64,000 nucleotides of DNA from Chitinophaga sp. HK235 (GTDB taxonomy: Bacteria > Bacteroidota > Bacteroidia > Chitinophagales > Chitinophagaceae), in assembly GCF_018255755.1 (NCBI RefSeq), contig NZ_CP073766.1, positions 2,480,001 through 2,544,000 on the forward strand, read 5' to 3'. A program made the translations under genes and the position numbers. Below are positions 1-7,407 of this stretch, piece after piece. The notes under the pieces were generated by a model. That model was not told the origin of the DNA and did no database searches. It worked only from the letters and a program-made list of their open reading frames with translations. Position 1 is the first letter of the stretch. Each line of letters starts with the position of its first letter.

Positions 1-1550
1 GCACCGGCATTAATCAGGGCTGTCTGGATATGATTGATTTCCTGCTGGGAGCCAGCGTTGTTCAACAGCGTGAATAATGCAGGGAGGTTATTTTTGCTGG
101 CCACATCTTTCAGGGCAGCCATGGCAGCAGATTTCACGTCTGCGTTAGTGCTGGTGGTGAGGGCCAGGACATCGTTTACGCGGCTGTCTGCTTTGCGGGC
201 AGCCAGCACTTCAAGCAGCGCTGTCTGTGCAGGAGCAGGCATAACAGCCAGTACTGCGCCGGACTGCTGTACTACTTCATTGCCGGGCATCAGCCGCAGT
301 GCATTTTTTACAGCAGTGATATCCGCAGCGGAACCTGTTTTCATGATATCCAGCAAAGCAGGCAGGGTAGCTGTTTCGCCAATCCTGGCGGCAGCTGCGA
401 TAGCAGCAAGCCTTACGGTTTCATTAGCATTTTTCGTATATCCACTTACGGTAGACAGTGCAGATTTCACCTTGTTCTCGCCCAACATGTTGATGATAGC
501 CGCTTTGGTATCATCGGAGGATTTTTTCAGTTGTGCCTGCCAGGCCACAGAAGTGGCCGCAGCAAAGGGAGCAGCAAATTTCAGGGCGGCGTCGCGGTAT
601 TCATTGTTTTTACTGGCAACGGCCTGGCTCACCCAGGACATGCTTTTTTCACCCAGGATATCGGTCAGCAGTTTAAGCCCGGCAGTGCGGGTATGTACCT
701 GCGCATCTGCAGTGCATTGTTTTACGAGGGCTTCTGCTATTTTCTGTGCAGCAGCTTTATTACCATTGGCAGCGAGCTGTCCTGCGTAGTACAGATAAGC
801 AGCGGTAGCATCGGTAATATCGTAGGTATAGCCAGCTTTAGCGGCAGCATTGCCCAGCACAGTGGCAGCGGAAGGATCAGCGATCTGCCCTAACGCATAC
901 TGAGACACTTTCACCAGTTTTTTATCAGTGTTGCTCAGTTGCGCGGTGATAGCCGGTACTGCAGCAGTATAACGGGCATCCCCCAACGCTTCTGTAAGGG
1001 TGATCCGATTGGCCGTACTGGCAGCAGACAGGGTGCCTAACAGGGCCTGCTGAGCAGCAGGTGTATTGATTTTTACCAGCACACGGGCAGCAGGATCACA
1101 GAAGCGATCGGCAGCCAGCAGCGGCTGCAGGGTGCTCACCGCATCATTGTCGCCGGTGGTCTGCAGTTGGGTGATCAGGAATACTTTATTTTCCGGATCG
1201 GTGGTTTTGTTGATGGCTTTGCAGAAAGCGGCGGCAGCTTCTTTACGTTTGGTTTCCTTACCAGGTTGTGTAACGTAATAAGCATAGCCCGCCAGCGCGT
1301 ACTGCAACTGGGTATTGTCGCCTTTGCCCTGTGGGGCCAGCATACCGGCGATGGTGGTCACGCCGTCCTGGCCAAGTGCGGCAATCGCTTCCATGTTGGT
1401 ATTGAACTGCTCTTTATTAGGGGCAGGCATCAGTGCCAGCACATCGGCTATTTTGGTATGAAAGGCTCGCTGGTCTGAAGGGCCCTGGGCCTGGGCCAGG
1501 CTGTTCCAGCCCACCAGCAGTGCGATAAGTATGTGTAATATCTTTTTCAT
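1..1550 (-). CDS. HEAT-repeat secreted protein (3' end beyond the window)
   Basis: The frame stays open from an ATG at 1550-1548 to the left edge, so the C-terminus is missing. The first residues (MKKILHILIALLVGWNSLAQ) form a typical signal peptide ending at an A-x-A-like site. The rest is rich in alanine and leucine and made of repeating helical pairs such as VLVKINTPAAQQALLGTL and ADPSAATVLGNAAAKAG, spaced about 30-40 residues apart, as in HEAT/armadillo-like repeats. Such proteins are scaffolds, and in Bacteroidota they often lie beside or are fused to DUF1080 glycoside-processing proteins. It starts 24 bp after the stop of the upstream Gfo/Idh gene on the same strand, so the two are probably co-transcribed. 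No catalytic motif was seen in the visible part. The fold class is fairly secure; the exact function is unknown. Confidence 0.75.
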   Translation of the reverse strand, partial: MKKILHILIALLVGWNSLAQAQGPSDQRAFHTKIADVLALMPAPNKEQFNTNMEAIAALGQDGVTTIAGMLAPQGKGDNTQLQYALAGYAYYVTQPGKETKRKEAAAAFCKAINKTTDPENKVFLITQLQTTGDNDAVSTLQPLLAADRFCDPAARVLVKINTPAAQQALLGTLSAASTANRITLTEALGDARYTAAVPAITAQLSNTDKKLVKVSQYALGQIADPSAATVLGNAAAKAGYTYDITDATAAYLYYAGQLAANGNKAAAQKIAEALVKQCTADAQVHTRTAGLKLLTDILGEKSMSWVSQAVASKNNEYRDAALKFAAPFAAATSVAWQAQLKKSSDDTKAAIINMLGENKVKSALSTVSGYTKNANETVRLAAIAAAARIGETATLPALLDIMKTGSAADITAVKNALRLMPGNEVVQQSGAVLAVMPAPAQTALLEVLAARKADSRVNDVLALTTSTNADVKSAAMAALKDVASKNNLPALFTLLNNAGSQQEINHIQTALINAG

Positions 1551-1574
1551 TGATGCTGTTTCTTACTTGTAGTA

Positions 1575-2846
1575 TTAGATGGTCCAGGGGCCGCGCATGG
1601 GCTGGAATATCAGGGCGTTGGCACCTGCGTCGTTGATGAATTCCTGTTTCACCGGGTCAAATTGGAGGGAGCGGTTCAGGCGAAGCGCTATTTTACCCAT
1701 GTTGACGAGTGTGCAGGAGCGGTGACCGTTTTCTTCGTTGAGCGCAAACTTCTTACGGTTTTTCACGGCATCTACGAAGTCGGTTTGTTGTGGTGCTGGG
1801 TCGGGGAAGGCAGCCAGCTTTTTCTCCAGATCAGGGATATCTGATTTAAAGCCGGGGTACAGTTTACCTTTGGGTCCTTCTATATAAGCCGCTTTTTCAT
1901 CTTTTCCTTCACCATCGAGAATGATCTGGCAGCCATCGGCGTAAGTGTAGGTGATCCTTCTCCAGGTGCCTACTGCATCGGGATGTTGTTGCGGGGCATC
2001 AATTTCCACGCTTACAGGGCTGGTATCATCTTTACCGAGGAAATACTGAACGGGGTCGAGATAGTGTTGTCCCATATCACCGAGTCCGCCGCCGTCGTAG
2101 TCCCAGTAGCCGCGGAAGGTCTGGTGTACGCGGTGCGGGTTGTAGGGGCGGAACGGTGCGGGTCCGAGCCACATATCGTAGTCAAGTTCTTTGGGTACGG
2201 GCATGGTGTCGAGATTGGTTTTGCCCACCCAGAAGAATTTCCAGTCGAAGCCGGTATGTTTGCTGACAGTGACTTTCAGCGGCCATCCAAGCAGACCGCT
2301 CTCCACCAGTTTTTTAATGGGTTTTACCGTGGTGCCCATACCATAGAAGCGGTCTTCGAAGCGGAACCAGGTGTTGAGGCGGAAGATACGGCCATGTTGC
2401 TGTACTGCTTCCACGAGGCGTTTACCTTCACCGATGGTAGCAGTCATCGGTTTTTCGCACCATATATCCTTGCCGGCACGGGCGGCATCGGCAGCGATAA
2501 TACCATGCCAGTGCGGCGGAGTAGCTACGTGTACGATATCTACTTCGGGGAGGGTGATCACTTCCCGGTAGTCCGAGAATGTTTTGACTCCTTTGTCGCC
2601 CAGCTGGTCCATGGCTAGTTTGAGGTGATTGCGGTCAACGTCGCAAATGGCTACCACGCGGGTACCGGCATAACCAAAATGGCCACGCCCCATACCGCCG
2701 GTGCCAATCACGGCTTTGGTAAGCTGATCACTGGGCGCGAGATAACCGCGTCCCAGCACATGCCTTGGAACAATAGTGAAAGCAGCTAGCGCCCCCAGGG
2801 AATTTTTAAGGAACGCCCGCCTTGAATCGCTGTTTTGTTTTGCCAT
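1575..2846 (-). CDS. Gfo/Idh/MocA family oxidoreductase, Tat-exported
   Basis: The 423-residue protein starts at the ATG at 2846. A longer open frame to 2984 exists, but only this start puts a twin-arginine signal (SRRAFLKNSLGALAAFTIVP) at the N-terminus. The Rossmann region follows with a G-x-G-x-x-G-like stretch (VIGTGGMGRGHFG) and a VAICDVD strand end. The EKP motif (DIWCEKPMTA) is typical of the family. The C-terminal alpha/beta substrate domain contains GLGDMGQHYLD. Family members of this secreted type carry a tightly bound NAD(P) and oxidise or rearrange glycosides; several act at C3 of glycosides in the 3-keto pathway. Exported forms are common in Bacteroidota. The HEAT-repeat gene follows 24 bp downstream. 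The substrate cannot be read from the sequence. Confidence 0.88.
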   Translation of the reverse strand: MAKQNSDSRRAFLKNSLGALAAFTIVPRHVLGRGYLAPSDQLTKAVIGTGGMGRGHFGYAGTRVVAICDVDRNHLKLAMDQLGDKGVKTFSDYREVITLPEVDIVHVATPPHWHGIIAADAARAGKDIWCEKPMTATIGEGKRLVEAVQQHGRIFRLNTWFRFEDRFYGMGTTVKPIKKLVESGLLGWPLKVTVSKHTGFDWKFFWVGKTNLDTMPVPKELDYDMWLGPAPFRPYNPHRVHQTFRGYWDYDGGGLGDMGQHYLDPVQYFLGKDDTSPVSVEIDAPQQHPDAVGTWRRITYTYADGCQIILDGEGKDEKAAYIEGPKGKLYPGFKSDIPDLEKKLAAFPDPAPQQTDFVDAVKNRKKFALNEENGHRSCTLVNMGKIALRLNRSLQFDPVKQEFINDAGANALIFQPMRGPWTI

Positions 2847-3187
2847 ATAGATGTTTGATTGAATACGTGTATAGATCTCCGTTAGATGTTCACTGTGTAA
2901 TAAGCTCCGGGTCGAATGGTAGTAAGATAGAAAGTCAGTGGGGTATATGCAAGCGGAGCGGCTTGAAATAGTGATAAGCGGCAAAAGGGATATTGACCGC
3001 CAAGACAGGCGGCCGGAGTTGGATTAACGTATAAAAATGAGGACCAGTGCGGGCATAACACACTCCTCTCCTGTGTTTTTGTCAGGATTTTGGAAGATGA
3101 AAAAGCCCTGTGTTTTTTATATAATTTTTTGAGACGATTTTATGCAGAAGCCCTGTAGCAAAGCGTATTGCGTACGCTTATCCAGCC

Positions 3188-3209
3188 GCCCAGGACTAAA
3201 GTCCTGGGC
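3188..3209. repeat. REP-like palindrome, copy 1
   Basis: Nine-base arms GCCCAGGAC and GTCCTGGGC flank a TAAA loop. The same element occurs in inverted orientation at 3323-3343. Short extragenic palindromes of this kind are often mobilised by RAYT-type Y1 transposases; that origin is an inference, since no transposase is present in the window. Confidence 0.6.
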
Positions 3210-3216
3210 TATTTTT

Positions 3217-3247
3217 GATGATGTTATTCATATCAGCTGCTGGCTGC
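3217..3247. repeat. Degenerate duplicate of the ROK gene 3' end
   Basis: These 31 bases match 3343-3373, the last codons and stop of the ROK kinase gene, at 28 positions (mismatches at three sites). The homology begins directly beside a palindrome copy in both places, which suggests the palindrome and gene tail were duplicated together and the first copy is now decaying. Confidence 0.6.
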
Positions 3248-3322
3248 ACAGTATTGGTAATCTCCTGAGATGTCATAATAGTGTGATGTTACTAAAGTAC
3301 TGGACCCAGAGCCCCGAACTTA

Positions 3323-3343
3323 GCCCAGGACTTTAGTCCTGGG
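3323..3343. repeat. REP-like palindrome, copy 2 (inverted)
   Basis: GCCCAGGAC, a TTTA loop and GTCCTGGG form the reverse complement of copy 1. It sits 7 bp beyond the stop codon of the ROK gene, where it could act as a weak hairpin at the end of that leftward transcript, although no T-run follows on that side. Confidence 0.6.
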
Positions 3344-3349
3344 ATGATG

Positions 3350-4216
3350 TTATTCGTACCAGATGCTGGCTGCGCCGATGATCGCCGCTTTTTCGCCGAG
3401 GGCGGCCACCAGCAGCGGAGTGTGATAATGCGCCTTTTCCAGTTCCTGGATTACAGCCGGGAAAAACAGTTGAGAAGCCTGGGCGATATTACCGCCGATG
3501 ACGATAGCTTCGGGTGATTCAGCTTTGATAAAGTCGATGAGGAAAGTGGCCAGGTTATGTGCGAATTCATCGAATACCTGTTGTACCCTGCTGTCACTGT
3601 CGATATAGGTAATTAGTTCTTTTACATCTTTTACAGCGGTACCGGACAGTTCCTGGTATCGCTTTACGAACCAGCGGGTAGACAGGTAGTCTTCCGCCAT
3701 GCCGTCGAGGAAAGGAGAACACCAACGGTCAGCGTCCTGGGCCTGTCCACCGTGGTAGGTAGCAGAACCGAGGCCGGTGCCCAGGGTGAGTCCGATTACA
3801 TGCTGGTAGTTGCGGGCAGCGCCGCTAAATACTTCGCCTTGAAGGAAGCAGCCTGCGTCGTTGATAAAACGTATCGTGGAGGGATCCAGCTGCAGTTTTG
3901 CAGCCAGCATGTTTTTTACGTTCAGGTTGTAGAGGGCATCATATTTATGCTGGTCTTTCATCATGCTGATGCCTGCCTGATAGTCAAACGGTCCGGGCAT
4001 ACCGATACCGATATGTCTGCTTTCTGGTTGGATGTCCCTGAAAGCTTCATTAATCACTGCCGCCCATGCGTCAATTATCTCCGTTGCGGTTCCTTGTGAA
4101 TTGACACGCGTACGGTTCCAGGAATGGGTATCTATTGTCCTTGTCTCCAGGTTAACTAATGCTGCTGTGATATGGGACCCGCCGATATCAATTCCTAATG
4201 CCATGGAACTTTTCAT
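3350..4216 (-). CDS. ROK family protein, probable sugar kinase
   Basis: The 288-residue protein opens with the ATP-binding phosphate-1 motif LGIDIGGSHI and has FINDAGCF and LGTGLGSATY in the expected order, followed by a late IVIGGNIAQ motif. These are hallmarks of the ROK/actin-fold sugar kinases that phosphorylate glucose, allose or related hexoses in the cytoplasm. The usual zinc-binding CxCGxxGCxE cluster is absent; the corresponding stretch reads CSPFLDGMAEDYLS. That places it with the zinc-free branch, near polyphosphate/ATP glucokinase-like forms. There is no DNA-binding N-terminal domain, so it is an enzyme and not a ROK repressor. An alternative ATG lies at 4204. Its promoter region carries two LacI-like operator palindromes, so sugar-dependent repression is likely. 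Confidence 0.85.
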   Translation of the reverse strand: MKSSMALGIDIGGSHITAALVNLETRTIDTHSWNRTRVNSQGTATEIIDAWAAVINEAFRDIQPESRHIGIGMPGPFDYQAGISMMKDQHKYDALYNLNVKNMLAAKLQLDPSTIRFINDAGCFLQGEVFSGAARNYQHVIGLTLGTGLGSATYHGGQAQDADRWCSPFLDGMAEDYLSTRWFVKRYQELSGTAVKDVKELITYIDSDSRVQQVFDEFAHNLATFLIDFIKAESPEAIVIGGNIAQASQLFFPAVIQELEKAHYHTPLLVAALGEKAAIIGAASIWYE

Positions 4217-4241
4217 AAATGAATAAAAATAATAGATTTAG

Positions 4242-4257
4242 GCTAAATCGTTTTAGC
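4242..4257. promoter_or_regulatory. LacI-type operator candidate upstream of the ROK gene
   Basis: The sequence is GCTAAA-TCGT-TTTAGC, a perfect 6+6 palindrome. It lies just downstream of a TATATTTG -7 element on the minus strand, where a bound repressor would block initiation. The same arms occur at 45537-45552 before the DUF1080 gene. Confidence 0.6.
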
Positions 4258-4263
4258 TTTCGA

Positions 4264-4271
4264 CAAATATA
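4264..4271 (-). promoter_or_regulatory. Bacteroidota -7 promoter element for the ROK gene
   Basis: On the minus strand this reads TATATTTG, matching TAnnTTTG, about 48 bases before the start codon. The -33 element is not clear: TTTG occurs further upstream at a spacing longer than ideal. Confidence 0.45.
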
Positions 4272-4282
4272 AGATTGTTTGG

Positions 4283-4312
4283 TTGACAATATGTCAAATA
4301 AATCGTTTTAGC
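4283..4312. promoter_or_regulatory. Upstream palindromes of the ROK promoter
   Basis: Two overlapping-range sites are visible. TTGACA-ATA-TGTCAA at 4283-4297 is a perfect inverted repeat. AATAAA-TCGT-TTTAGC at 4297-4312 is a second, imperfect copy of the operator at 4242, with an intact right arm. Two operators about 55 bp apart (five helical turns) would suit a looping repressor; this is inference. Confidence 0.4.
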
Positions 4313-4577
4313 AAAGAAAAAAACAGATAATGTGCCCCAATATAACTTCTTTTTTGATAAATCAAAAGGAAAAATGACAAGAGCAGCAAAGCGAATGAAC
4401 CTGGTCAAATGGGGAAAATAGACTCAGCCGCAAAGAGCGGATACTCCCTGAAAGAACGTACGCTGCTTTCTCTGCAAAAGAAACTTATCAGGAAAAAACA
4501 TTTACAAAGCTGATGAACATTTCTTGTTCACGACGCAGGTGTCCTCAGGGGCATTGCCGATGTTCAGCCGCCCATAC

Positions 4578-4922
4578 TTATTTTATACAACAGGTCTGAA
4601 GCCCTTGTCCACGGTATGCTTTACGGATATATGACTGCCCCGGATAACCTTCTTCGCCCTGTTCTCCCTGCAATATTATCCTGGTAACGCCAATCATCTC
4701 ATCGCCCGCAAAAAGGCCAAAAACAGCCTTATCGGCATCTGCTACCTGCTCCTACCATTGTTCATCTGTCAAAGTAATCCCGGGAGGCTACTTACTCCGG
4801 AACATGACCGGCTCCTGCTGTAAGGCTTCCAGCCGCATGGTTTTATAAAGTGCCGATTCTGCCGGCAGCAGCTGACGTATATGATATATGCCAGATCCAA
4901 ATTGTAACATACCAACATGCAT
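4578..4922 (-). pseudogene. GNAT acetyltransferase pseudogene
   Basis: Read leftwards from an ATG at 4922, one frame gives a clear GNAT N-terminal half: IRQLLPAESALYKTMRLEAL, then EPVMF, FGLFAGDEMIGVTRI and finally the acetyl-CoA loop region SYIRKAYRGQGLQ. Two in-frame TAG stops interrupt it at 4788-4790 and 4752-4754, and a TAA at 4578-4580 ends the frame right after the acetyl-CoA loop. The C-terminal third is not recognisable downstream. The frame itself is still intact across the stops, so the decay looks recent and is mainly by point mutation. Confidence 0.75.
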
Positions 4923-5269
4923 TCTATTCCTTAAAAATAACATATCCGTTCGGGTTATCCATGCTGTAAACCCGCGTGCATATGCGGAAAAAAAATATTT
5001 ATGACTGTTTTTTTGAAAAAATCATCAGTAAAAGCCATGCTTTGTTGATGCCGTAAAAAAAACAATGCCACTGTGTTTATCATTTGATTAATCCTCTGAC
5101 ACCTGCATTATCAGGCTATTTTGACGGATAAAAAATAATATGCACTTTTACATCTCAATTCACACACAATGGACCTCCATCAATCAGGTAGCAGCCTGAC
5201 CAACTTTATCGCCACCAACTACAACACCTCTCCTCCAAGCTGTTAATAAACTTTCTGTGAAGTAAATGA

Positions 5270-5292
5270 CTGTTAACGGTTTTCGTTAACAG
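5270..5292. promoter_or_regulatory. Inverted repeat upstream of the SPFH gene
   Basis: CTGTTAACG and CGTTAACAG flank a GTTTT loop, a perfect 9-bp stem about 95 bases before the SPFH start codon. No T-run follows, so an operator or leader hairpin is more likely than a terminator. Confidence 0.35.
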
Positions 5293-5387
5293 CCTGCTGT
5301 TGCGCTGCACTTTTTCTGCTCCGCTGCTGCCTTCCTGTGCACTGCACCTATCACATACAACATACATAAACACTTAACAACTGTAAC

Positions 5388-7325
5388 ATGGGAAACTCCT
5401 CTGTTCTCACATGGGCACTGCTCATCGGCCTGCCCATCCTATGCCTGGTACTTTACAAGGTAATTCTTCGTATATTCTTCGGCGTTATAATCGTGCCGGA
5501 AGACCGTATTGGGCTTGTAACGAAAAAATTTGTACTCTTCGGCAAGCAGGAACTGCCCGAAGGACGTATCCTTGCCACCAAAGGCGAAGCCGGTTTCCAG
5601 GCACAGACACTGGCTCCCGGTGTATACTTCTGGAAATGGATCTGGCAGTACAGCGTTACCTTCCAGCCTTTTACCCTTATCCCAACCGGTAAAATAGGCC
5701 TTGTAATGGCTAAAGACGGTGCTGAACTACCTACCGGCTCCATCCTTGCCCGTAAAGTACCCTGCGACACCTTCCAGGATACTGTTGCCTTCCTGGAAAA
5801 TGGCGGCTGCAAAGGCCGGCAGACAGGTATTATCACGCCCGGATCTTATCGTATCAACACCTTCCTGTTTGACGTGGAAATCACCGACATGGTCTCCATC
5901 CCGGAAAATGGCGTGGGCATTGTTACCACCCTCGAAGGACAAGCCCTTGAAACAGGCTCCATTGCCGGTAAAACCATCCCGGAACATAACAACTTCCAGG
6001 ACGTGGACGCCTTCCTCGAAAAAGGTGGCTACAAAGGATTACAGGAACAAGTGATTCTGGCCGGTTCTTATTTTATCAACCCCTGGTTTGCCAAAATGGA
6101 AATCGTACGCATGACTGAAATAGCCATCGGCCATGTAGGCGTAGTCATCTCCTTCGTAGGCAACGACGGCGTAGACATCAGCGGTGCCGAATTCAAACAC
6201 GGCAACATCGTAGCCAAAAGTTTCAAAGGCGTGTGGGCGGAACCGTTAGGTCCGGGTAAATACCCCATCAACCCCTACATCATGAAAGTGGAACTGGTGC
6301 CTACCACCAACCTGGTGCTCAACTGGGCTTCCGCAAGAAGTGAAGCACACCAGCTGGATAAAAACCTGTCCACTATTACAGTACGGAGTAAAGATGGTTT
6401 TACCTTCAACCTCGACGTATCTCAGATCATCCATATCCCTACAACAGAAGCTCCGAAAGTGATTGCCCGCTTTGGTAACATGAGCAACCTCGTTACCCAG
6501 GTACTTGAACCTACTATCGGCAACTATTTCCGTAACTCAGCCCAGGGATCCGATGTGATCAGCTTCCTCACCAGCCGTAAGGAAAGACAAAACGCTGCCA
6601 AAGAACATATCGGACAGGTACTGGATCAATACAATGTTTTCGGAGTGGATACCCTCATCGGTGACATCGTACCTCCTGAAAGCCTGATGAAAACACTGAC
6701 CGACCGTAAAATTGCGGAAGAACAAAAAGTAACCTACGAAACACAACGCCAGGCACAGGAAACCCGTCAGTCACTCGAAAAAGAAACAGCAGTAGCTGAA
6801 ATGCAGAAAGAGATCGTAAAAGCTGACCAGGGTGTACTGATCGCAGAAAGAATAGCCGACGCCTCTGTGAAGAAAGCTACGGGTGATGCCAACAGTGTAC
6901 GCCTGCAGGCTAACGCAGAAAGTGATCGTATGAAACTGCTGGCCAGCGGTGAAGCAGAAAAAGTAAGGCTGCTTGCCAGAGCAGAGGCTGACCGCACAGA
7001 ATGGATCGCCAAAGCGGATGCGGAAAAAATCTCCCTCACCGGTAAAGCAGAAGCGGAAAAAATCCTGGCCATCGGTCAGTCCAGCGCCGAATCCTATAAA
7101 CTGGCCGTAGAAGCCATGGGTGGCAGCAACTTCACACAATTAAAAGTGATGGAAGCTATCGGTGCACAGAACATCCGCATCATGCCCGACATCCTGATCG
7201 GTGGCAACGATGGTGCCAATGGCCCCATCAGCGGACTGCTCGGGTTAAGACTGCTGGAAGAAATCGGTAACAAACAAGCCGCTCAGAGCAGCACACCGGC
7301 CCAACAACAACCCGACTTACAATAA
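5388..7325 (+). CDS. Flotillin-like SPFH domain membrane protein
   Basis: The 645-residue protein has one N-terminal membrane segment (about residues 8-34), then four related beta modules beginning VPEDRIGLV (about 36), IPTGKIGLV (98), IPENGVGIV (171) and IAIGHVGVV (245). Each module runs through a G-S/N-I-x-A-K segment to a G-x-Y-x-x-N-like end. The SPFH/band-7 core follows (about 300-450), then a long Ala/Glu-rich helix (about 450-590) with repeats such as AEADRTEWIAKADAEKI, as in flotillins. Flotillins form membrane-bound oligomeric cages or microdomain scaffolds facing the cytoplasm. The C-terminus is Gln/Pro rich. No NfeD partner gene is adjacent. The extra N-terminal modules make it longer than a standard flotillin. 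The start follows no Shine-Dalgarno sequence, as is usual for the phylum. Confidence 0.85.
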   Translation: MGNSSVLTWALLIGLPILCLVLYKVILRIFFGVIIVPEDRIGLVTKKFVLFGKQELPEGRILATKGEAGFQAQTLAPGVYFWKWIWQYSVTFQPFTLIPTGKIGLVMAKDGAELPTGSILARKVPCDTFQDTVAFLENGGCKGRQTGIITPGSYRINTFLFDVEITDMVSIPENGVGIVTTLEGQALETGSIAGKTIPEHNNFQDVDAFLEKGGYKGLQEQVILAGSYFINPWFAKMEIVRMTEIAIGHVGVVISFVGNDGVDISGAEFKHGNIVAKSFKGVWAEPLGPGKYPINPYIMKVELVPTTNLVLNWASARSEAHQLDKNLSTITVRSKDGFTFNLDVSQIIHIPTTEAPKVIARFGNMSNLVTQVLEPTIGNYFRNSAQGSDVISFLTSRKERQNAAKEHIGQVLDQYNVFGVDTLIGDIVPPESLMKTLTDRKIAEEQKVTYETQRQAQETRQSLEKETAVAEMQKEIVKADQGVLIAERIADASVKKATGDANSVRLQANAESDRMKLLASGEAEKVRLLARAEADRTEWIAKADAEKISLTGKAEAEKILAIGQSSAESYKLAVEAMGGSNFTQLKVMEAIGAQNIRIMPDILIGGNDGANGPISGLLGLRLLEEIGNKQAAQSSTPAQQQPDLQ

Positions 7326-7373
7326 ACCTTATCATCCCTATCCTCACTTTCGCCATTCATGTTACCCTGATTT

Positions 7374-7400
7374 AAAAAGGGCTGGCTCAATGCCAGCCCT
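7374..7400. terminator. Bidirectional terminator between convergent genes
   Basis: GGGCTGGC and GCCAGCCC form a stem around TCAAT, preceded by AAAAA on the plus strand (a T-run for leftward transcripts). It separates the rightward SPFH gene from the leftward giant gene. Confidence 0.7.
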
Positions 7401-7407
7401 ATCCGTT

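Larger units (their letters stand above)
2847..3349. other. Intergenic spacer with repeats and duplicated gene tail
   Basis: This 503 bp lies between the Gfo/Idh gene and the ROK kinase gene. The part next to the oxidoreductase presumably carries its promoter, but no convincing TAnnTTTG element was seen. The part from about 3188 to 3343 holds two inverted copies of a short palindrome and a degenerate copy of the kinase 3' end, described separately. The open frame at 3142-3336 has no protein-like composition and is not taken as a gene. Confidence 0.6.
4217..5387. other. Long spacer: ROK promoter, GNAT pseudogene, SPFH leader
   Basis: Of these 1171 bases, the left end is the ROK promoter and about 4578-4922 is a decayed acetyltransferase. 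From 4923 to 5387 no intact gene is seen. A 25-codon frame at 5169-5246 starts MDLHQSGSSLTNFIATNYN and could be the truncated start of a lost gene, but it is too short to support. An inverted repeat lies at 5270-5292. Confidence 0.6.

Noticed and set aside
1983..2618. A 211-codon open frame on the plus strand
   Set aside because: It is the shadow of the Gfo/Idh oxidoreductase gene.
3142..3336. A 64-codon open frame in the spacer before the ROK gene
   Set aside because: It runs through repeat palindromes and the decayed gene tail, with no protein-like features.
5169..5246. A 25-codon open frame before the SPFH gene
   Set aside because: Too short to judge; perhaps a gene remnant, so it is only mentioned in the spacer note.
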